From JBHAEP01 sp041855665 (lineage in GTDB: Bacteria > Patescibacteriota > Saccharimonadia > Saccharimonadales > Saccharimonadaceae), in NCBI GenBank assembly GCA_041855665.1, contig JBHAEP010000053.1, positions 1-17,907 on the forward strand: a DNA stretch of 17,907 nucleotides. The letters are read 5' to 3'. The translations under genes were made by a program, and so were the position numbers. The notes under the pieces were generated by a model. That model was not told the origin of the DNA, made no database searches, and saw only the letters and a program-made list of their open reading frames with translations. This document shows positions 13,426 through 17,907 of this stretch, piece after piece. How positions within the stretch are numbered: position 1 is the stretch's first letter; the number at the start of each line of letters is the position of its first letter.

Positions 13426-13911
13426 ATGAAAAAAACTTTAGCAATTGCCGGCGCCGTGGCTGCAATAGGTACGGCTGGAATCGCGACAACGGCCTACGCT
13501 ACAGCAAATAGCGGGAGTAGCGAGCAAAGAACTTCTCTAGCAGAGACTCTGGCGAGTAAATTTAACCTCAATAAAGATGAGGTTCAGAAAGTTCTTGACG
13601 AAGACAGAAGCGCTCGTCAGGCCGAGCGGGAGCAAAAGATCAAGGATGAGATTTCTAGCTTGGTTTCTAGCGGAAAATTGACACAGGAACAGGCTGATAA
13701 AATCACCCAGAAGCGATCAGAGCTTCAAAAAGAACGCGAACAGGCTAAGGCAAACAAGGAGTCAGGCTCCACCACTGAATCCGATAAAAGCACTAAATCT
13801 GCCAATCGTGAGGCTAAAAAGCAAGAATTAACAAATTGGCTAAAAGAGCAAGGCATTAGTGAAGAATATGCATATTTGCTTGGTGGCCGAGGTATGAAAA
13901 ATAATAAATAA
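13426..13911 (+). CDS. Secreted helical protein, YckD/DUF2680-like
   Basis: 161 residues. A clear signal peptide (MKKTLAIAGAVAAIGTAGIA, cleavage near AYA-TA at 26-27) is followed by a helical region resembling the DUF2680/YckD family: LAETLASKFNLNKDEVQKVLDED (about 38-61) and LVSSGKLTQEQADKITQKRSEL (about 81-102), repeated units that begin with a loop and Asp/Glu pair. A Lys/Ser/Glu-rich linker and a short C-terminal helix (NREAKKQELTNWLKEQG) complete it. No anchor is present, so it should be released or periplasm-like. Similar proteins are common in Gram-positive and CPR genomes with unknown role. GGGG lies four bases before the ATG. Phased TTAAG repeats upstream may regulate it. Confidence 0.75.
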   Translation: MKKTLAIAGAVAAIGTAGIATTAYATANSGSSEQRTSLAETLASKFNLNKDEVQKVLDEDRSARQAEREQKIKDEISSLVSSGKLTQEQADKITQKRSELQKEREQAKANKESGSTTESDKSTKSANREAKKQELTNWLKEQGISEEYAYLLGGRGMKNNK

Positions 13912-13944
13912 AACTTTCTAAAACACTCTTCCGATTCATTTTTG

Positions 13945-13975
13945 CTAGCCCTGATATCTCGGGGCTAGTTTTTTA
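13945..13975 (+). terminator. Terminator of the secreted-protein gene
   Basis: CTAGCCCT (13945-13952) pairs with GGGGCTAG (13961-13968), 8 bp with one wobble, loop of eight bases, followed by six T. Confidence 0.85.
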
Positions 13976-13986
13976 TTAAGCATAAG

Positions 13987-13995
13987 TGATATAAT
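13987..13995 (+). promoter_or_regulatory. Extended -10 promoter of tilS, leaderless
   Basis: TGATATAAT, a perfect extended -10 element, ends eight bases before ATG 14004. Transcription should start within two bases of the start codon, and no Shine-Dalgarno sequence exists between. Confidence 0.65.
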
Positions 13996-14003
13996 AAAAT
14001 CAC

Positions 14004-14852
14004 ATGAAATTGATTATAGCAGTCAGTGGTGGGATTGACTCGGTAGTTCTTTTAGATATGATTTCTAGGACTACTAATTCTGATATTGTAGTAGCTCATG
14101 TTGATCACGGTATGCGTCCAGATTCAAGTAAGGACGCTGAATTTGTTCATGATTTGGCTAGGAAGTATGGTGCGATTTTTGAGCTTTACGAAGCAAATCT
14201 TGGCCCGGATGCTAGCGAGGAGGAGGCTAGGGATGTTCGTTATAATTTTTTGGAGTCTTTGGCTGCTAAATACGACGGTGTGATTTTTACGGCGCATCAT
14301 GGCGATGATGTTATTGAAACTATAGCATTAAACATAGAGCGTGGAGTGCGATGGCGAGGCTTGGCTGTAATGAGCAACCCTAGGATTCGTCGTCCTCTAG
14401 TGGATTATTTTAAGTCTGATCTTGAAGATTACGCGGCTTGGCATCATCTTTCTTGGCGAGAAGATAGCACAAACTCTAGCGATAAATATGCTAGAAATCG
14501 TATTCGTAGTAAATTGAAAGATAAATTATCCAAAGAAGATAAGATTAAAATAATAGATCTATGGAAAAAACAGCGTCAATTAAAAGAAATAATAGAGGAC
14601 GAAATTGATAATTTCGCTAGTTTGCAAGTAGATAGATATTGGTATACTATGGTTGATTTTAAGGTGGCGGAAGAGGTTTTATATTCGACTGTGCTTGATA
14701 AATTTGGCATTTCTCTTTTGTCTGATCAGCTTGAGCGCGGAATTATGGCAATCAAAACTTTAGCTCCAGGTCGGATTTGTCAAATTGGGTCTAGTATTGA
14801 ATTTCACGCGACGAAAGACGGTGGCAGGCTACTTTTTGTGAAATTTAGATAA
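14004..14852 (+). CDS. tilS: tRNA(Ile)-lysidine synthetase
   Basis: Converts C34 of tRNA-Ile2(CAU) to lysidine using ATP and lysine, changing both decoding (AUG to AUA) and charging (Met to Ile). The N-type ATP pyrophosphatase motif SGGIDS is at 8-13, HVDHGMR at 32-38, HHGDD at 98-102, RRPL at 129-132 and DSTN...YARNRIR at 154-168: all marks of the catalytic domain. At 282 residues it is a short TilS; E. coli TilS has about 430, and the missing part matches the C-terminal tRNA-binding domains. The likely substrate tRNA is encoded at 4929-5004. ftsH follows 135 bases downstream, the tilS-ftsH order known from Firmicutes but without hprT. Confidence 0.93.
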   Translation: MKLIIAVSGGIDSVVLLDMISRTTNSDIVVAHVDHGMRPDSSKDAEFVHDLARKYGAIFELYEANLGPDASEEEARDVRYNFLESLAAKYDGVIFTAHHGDDVIETIALNIERGVRWRGLAVMSNPRIRRPLVDYFKSDLEDYAAWHHLSWREDSTNSSDKYARNRIRSKLKDKLSKEDKIKIIDLWKKQRQLKEIIEDEIDNFASLQVDRYWYTMVDFKVAEEVLYSTVLDKFGISLLSDQLERGIMAIKTLAPGRICQIGSSIEFHATKDGGRLLFVKFR

Positions 14853-14889
14853 AATCTTTAAATCACCCTTACTCAATTAATGTAAAAAA

Positions 14890-14898
14890 TGGTATAAT
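14890..14898 (+). promoter_or_regulatory. Extended -10 promoter of ftsH
   Basis: TGGTATAAT, a perfect extended -10 element; start near 14905, giving a leader of about 83 bases, the longest of any promoter-assigned gene here. A weak TTACTC lies 18 bases upstream. Confidence 0.65.
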
Positions 14899-14913
14899 TA
14901 ATAATTGATAGGA

Positions 14914-14950
14914 TTTCATAAATCATTAAATGAACTATTGTTTTATGAAA
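14914..14950 (+). repeat. Inverted repeat in the ftsH leader
   Basis: TTTCATAAA (14914-14922) and TTTATGAAA (14942-14950) are perfect inverted repeats with a 19-base loop that holds a smaller TCAT/ATGA dyad. It lies inside the predicted 5' leader, so it can act as RNA or as an operator just past the promoter. It is not CIRCE. Confidence 0.5.
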
Positions 14951-14987
14951 GTTGATGACCATAGTTAATGAAAGGAATACGGGGAAT

Positions 14988-16868
14988 ATGGCAAAGAAAT
15001 TGAGGGCGCCGAAGAAAGCGCCAAAGAAACCGGGCAATATTGCGCGATATACGCTTTTTTGGGCGATTGTTATTTTTGGTGGATTTATAGCTTTTGCGGC
15101 TTTGATGCCACAAAACAATCTAAAGGAAGTTGCAATATCTGACGTTATCTCACGTGCTAATAAGGGTGAAATTTCTAAAATTCAAGGTTCAGGTAGTGAG
15201 CTTAAAATTACAGTAAAAGATCAAGAAAAGCCAACAGAGAAGTCTTATATTCAGGGCGGAGTTAGCACTCTTTTGAAGGATAATGTGCTAAATGATGAAG
15301 CTAAAAAAGTTCTTTCTGATAGTGCTCCAGCTGAAACCAATCAGACTCTTTGGAATCTGGCTATTATGTTGATTCCGGTGATTTTGATTATTGGATTCTT
15401 TATGTTTATGATGCGACAGGCACAGGGGCAAAATAATCAGGCTATGGGATTTGGTAAGAGTAAAGCTAAACTTTACGGTATTGATAAAGAGAAGGTTTTA
15501 TTTTCTGATATAGCTGGAAATGAAGCTGCTAAGCAAGATTTGGAAGAGGTCGTTGATTTTCTGAAGCATCCTAAAAAATATCAGGAGCTTGGGGCAAAAA
15601 TTCCAAAGGGCGTTCTGCTTGTAGGTCATCCTGGTACAGGTAAAACGATGCTAGCTAGGGCTGTAGCTGGCGAAGCTAATGTGCCGTTCTTTTCTATCTC
15701 TGGTTCTGAATTCGTAGAAATGTTTGTTGGTGTTGGTGCGTCTAGGGTTCGTGATTTGTTTGCAAAGGCAAAGAAGAATTCTCCAGCAATTATCTTTATC
15801 GACGAGATTGACGCGGTTGGTCGTAAGCGTGGCTCTGGTATGGGTGGCGGACACGATGAACGCGAACAGACATTGAACCAGATTTTGGTTGAGATGGATG
15901 GATTTGAAACGGGTACAAATGTTATTGTTTTAGCTGCTACAAACCGTGCTGATGTACTTGACCCAGCACTTCTTCGACCAGGTCGATTTGATCGTCGAAC
16001 AAATATTACACTTCCAGAGCGTCAGGATCGAGAAGCTATTTTGAAAGTTCACTTCAAGAATAAACCTGCCGAGGAAGATGTAAATCTTGATAAACTCGCT
16101 GCTAAAACTGCTGGTTCAAGCGGTGCTGACCTTGCTAATATCGCAAACGAAGCAGCGATTATTGCGGCGCGACGTAATGCTAAAAAGATTAGTAATGCTG
16201 ATATCACTGAAGCTTTTGAAAAGGTTGCCATTGGACCGGAGCGAAAAGCCAAGGTTATGAATGAGAAAGAAAAGGAACTAACTGCTTATCATGAAGCTGG
16301 TCATGCAATTGTTGGTCATGTTCTGCCAGACTCAGATCCAGTTCACAAGGTTACGATAATTCCTCGTGGAGGAACTGGCGGCGTTACCTGGTTCCTTCCA
16401 CCAGAAGACAAGAGTTATACTAGTGTTTACGAATTTAAAGATATTTTAGCGCGCGCTATGGGTGGTCGAATTGCTGAAAAAATTCTTTATGGCGAAGATG
16501 GTATTACTACTGGTGCTGGAAGTGATCTTCGAAAGGCTACTGAAATTGCTCGAGATATGGTTATCGAGCAAGGAATGGGTAAGAAATTGCGCGATCAAGT
16601 CTTCCATGAAGATAACGGTGGTATGGTTTTTGATAAAATTACTCATGAGCGACCATACTCTGACGCCACAGCAAAGATTATTGATGAAGAAGTCGAAGCT
16701 TTGATAAAAGAAGCTGCGTATCGTGCTGAAGTTGTTATTTTGAAAAACCGAAAGTATCTAGATGCCTTGGCTGAGCGCCTGCTTCAAGATGAAACTATTG
16801 AAGAAGATGTAGTTAATGAAGTTCTTGAGGGTGTAGTGCTACCTGAAGAAGTTGTTCTTCATAAATAA
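14988..16868 (+). CDS. ftsH: ATP-dependent zinc metalloprotease FtsH
   Basis: Membrane-anchored AAA+ protease that degrades misfolded and regulatory membrane proteins as a hexamer. From ATG 14988 it has 626 residues: helices at about 20-40 and 122-141 flank a small external domain; the AAA core has Walker A GHPGTGKT (213-220), Walker B IIFIDE (268-273) and arginine fingers in the second region of homology (about 319-336); the zinc site is HEAGH (435-439), with the third ligand probably Asp513. Walker A has His215 where most FtsH have Pro. The start MAKKLRAPKK is chosen because AAGGA and GGGG precede it; an in-frame earlier ATG (14955) lacks such a site. murJ follows after 14 bases, so they are probably cotranscribed. 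Confidence 0.95.
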   Translation: MAKKLRAPKKAPKKPGNIARYTLFWAIVIFGGFIAFAALMPQNNLKEVAISDVISRANKGEISKIQGSGSELKITVKDQEKPTEKSYIQGGVSTLLKDNVLNDEAKKVLSDSAPAETNQTLWNLAIMLIPVILIIGFFMFMMRQAQGQNNQAMGFGKSKAKLYGIDKEKVLFSDIAGNEAAKQDLEEVVDFLKHPKKYQELGAKIPKGVLLVGHPGTGKTMLARAVAGEANVPFFSISGSEFVEMFVGVGASRVRDLFAKAKKNSPAIIFIDEIDAVGRKRGSGMGGGHDEREQTLNQILVEMDGFETGTNVIVLAATNRADVLDPALLRPGRFDRRTNITLPERQDREAILKVHFKNKPAEEDVNLDKLAAKTAGSSGADLANIANEAAIIAARRNAKKISNADITEAFEKVAIGPERKAKVMNEKEKELTAYHEAGHAIVGHVLPDSDPVHKVTIIPRGGTGGVTWFLPPEDKSYTSVYEFKDILARAMGGRIAEKILYGEDGITTGAGSDLRKATEIARDMVIEQGMGKKLRDQVFHEDNGGMVFDKITHERPYSDATAKIIDEEVEALIKEAAYRAEVVILKNRKYLDALAERLLQDETIEEDVVNEVLEGVVLPEEVVLHK

Positions 16869-16882
16869 ATTGGATAGGTGGG

Positions 16883-17907
16883 ATGAATAAATTTCGATCT
16901 GCAGTAGCGAAATTTAATAAGCGGCTGAGTGTTAAATCAGCCGCTATCCTGCTGTCTGGCTCGATGCTTTTAGCCAGTCTTTTAGGTGTGCTTCGAGAGA
17001 GGCTTTTGAATAGTGCTTATTTACCTAATCCTGAAGCTGGAATTCAGGGATATAAAGTTGCCCTCGATGCTTTTACTGCTGCCTTTATCGTCCCAGATTT
17101 TATGTTTATGATTTTGGTGTCTGGTGCTCTAAGTGTGACGTTTATTCCAGTTTTTAATGCTCGAATGTCTAAGGGTAATAAAAAATCTGCCTGGGAAATT
17201 GGTACAAGTATTTTGAATTTAATGGCTCTTGTTACCTTAGTGGCATCAATTTTGATGATGATTTTTGCCGAGCCACTTTTGAAATACTTCATTGCTCCAG
17301 GGCTTAGTGAATCCGGTCTTGCTTTAGCTGCGAGCATGATGAGGGTTATTGCAGTTAACCCATTTCTTTTTGCTATAGCCACTGTTATTGCCAGTATGCA
17401 GCAGGCTCTGGGGCGTTTTGCATTTTACGCCTTGGCGCCAGCAATCTATAGTACGGGAATTATTATCGGAACATTATTTTTCACAGGTGGGATAAATATC
17501 TTTGGCTGGCAGGTCTTTGAGGGCGGCGTCATGGGTGTGGCTCTAGGTGTCGTACTTGGTGCGATGATGCAGCTTTTGGTTAGTGCTATTGGGTTAATTG
17601 GCCTTGGCTTTGACTACAGGTTTAAGATCTACTGGAAAAATAAAGGCTTTAAAAAAGTCCTGTCTCTTTTACCTGCCAGATCTGTTGATCAGGGTATTGA
17701 CTACATCGTCAATATTGCTGAAACTAACCTAGCTAGTCGAATGGCCGAGGGGAGTATTCGTGCATACAATCAGGCTATAACTTTACATATGATGCCTATT
17801 AATCTAATCGGGGTTGCTATATCAAATGCAGCTTTTCCGAGCTTAACTGAAAGGGTCGGATCCGGAAAGGCTAATTTGTTTGTAAAAGAATTTCGCCAAA
17901 TATTGAG
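16883..17907 (+). CDS. murJ: Lipid II flippase MurJ, 3' end outside window
   Basis: Open from ATG 16883 to the right edge (341 codons, no stop). MurJ, a MOP-superfamily carrier, flips lipid II across the membrane for peptidoglycan assembly. The N-terminus MNKFRSAVAKFNKRLSV is basic; the family signature LGVLRERLL ... LDAFTAAFIVPDF ... GALSVTFIPVF (residues about 36-95) covers the first helices and the conserved Arg and Asp of the cavity. Further helices continue through GGVMGVALGVVLGAMMQ (about 213-229) and SLLPARSVDQGIDYIVN (about 260-276) to the edge, about two thirds of a normal MurJ. An AGGTGGG stretch directly abuts the ATG. It shares the envelope-building role with murC at the other end of the window. 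Confidence 0.92.
   Translation, partial: MNKFRSAVAKFNKRLSVKSAAILLSGSMLLASLLGVLRERLLNSAYLPNPEAGIQGYKVALDAFTAAFIVPDFMFMILVSGALSVTFIPVFNARMSKGNKKSAWEIGTSILNLMALVTLVASILMMIFAEPLLKYFIAPGLSESGLALAASMMRVIAVNPFLFAIATVIASMQQALGRFAFYALAPAIYSTGIIIGTLFFTGGINIFGWQVFEGGVMGVALGVVLGAMMQLLVSAIGLIGLGFDYRFKIYWKNKGFKKVLSLLPARSVDQGIDYIVNIAETNLASRMAEGSIRAYNQAITLHMMPINLIGVAISNAAFPSLTERVGSGKANLFVKEFRQIL

Noticed and set aside
17044..17382. A 112-codon minus-strand frame at the right end
   Set aside because: It is antisense to murJ, whose frame shows clear family motifs; no ribosome site or recognisable product.

Overview
The window looks like a chromosomal segment from an AT-rich bacterium with a Gram-positive-type envelope, most likely a member of Candidatus Saccharibacteria (TM7, Patescibacteria/CPR). 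I infer this from compact genes, a short TilS, MurC and MurJ for peptidoglycan synthesis, a septal DivIC-like protein, surface proteins ending in TPNTG sorting signals, a small conserved YYLH/FFAK-type protein, and several promoters that sit directly on the start codon (leaderless mRNAs). The assignment rests on recalled protein style; no rRNA is present to confirm it. The standard code is in use: no intact gene has an in-frame TGA, and the 15 complete stop codons are 12 TAA and 3 TAG.

Layout. Positions 1-1822 hold a DMT/EamA transporter cut by the left edge and a decayed tandem copy of it. MurC (3066-1819, minus) converges on the relic. Then come, on the plus strand, a two-TM hypothetical protein, a strongly expressed-looking 68-residue protein, a candidate structured small RNA (about 4136-4245) and a charged hypothetical protein. 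Next are tRNA-Ile2(CAU) on the minus strand, a DivIC/FtsL-like septal protein and tRNA-fMet(CAU). A minus-strand operon (8105-5706) encodes a multi-pass membrane protein, a free-standing ATP-cone protein and a flavoprotein disulfide-reductase homologue that has lost both redox cysteines and the catalytic His. On the plus strand follow two large TPNTG-anchored leucine-rich-repeat adhesin-like proteins and a small membrane protein, then tRNA-Met(CAU) on minus, a secreted helical protein, tilS, ftsH and the start of murJ, which runs off the right edge.

How it fits together. The three CAU tRNAs (Ile2, initiator Met, elongator Met) all lie here together with TilS, the enzyme that changes the Ile2 anticodon. 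The order divIC-like, tRNA-Met, ..., tilS, ftsH recalls the Bacillus divIC-tRNA-tilS-hprT-ftsH neighbourhood, here without hprT and opened up by accessory envelope genes. MurC, MurJ, the DivIC-like protein, FtsH and the anchored proteins make this mainly an envelope and translation region. Promoters are mostly extended -10 (TGnTATAAT). The parts most likely to be new biology are the redox-dead oxidoreductase/ATP-cone/membrane operon and the structured RNA with its dyad-marked promoter.
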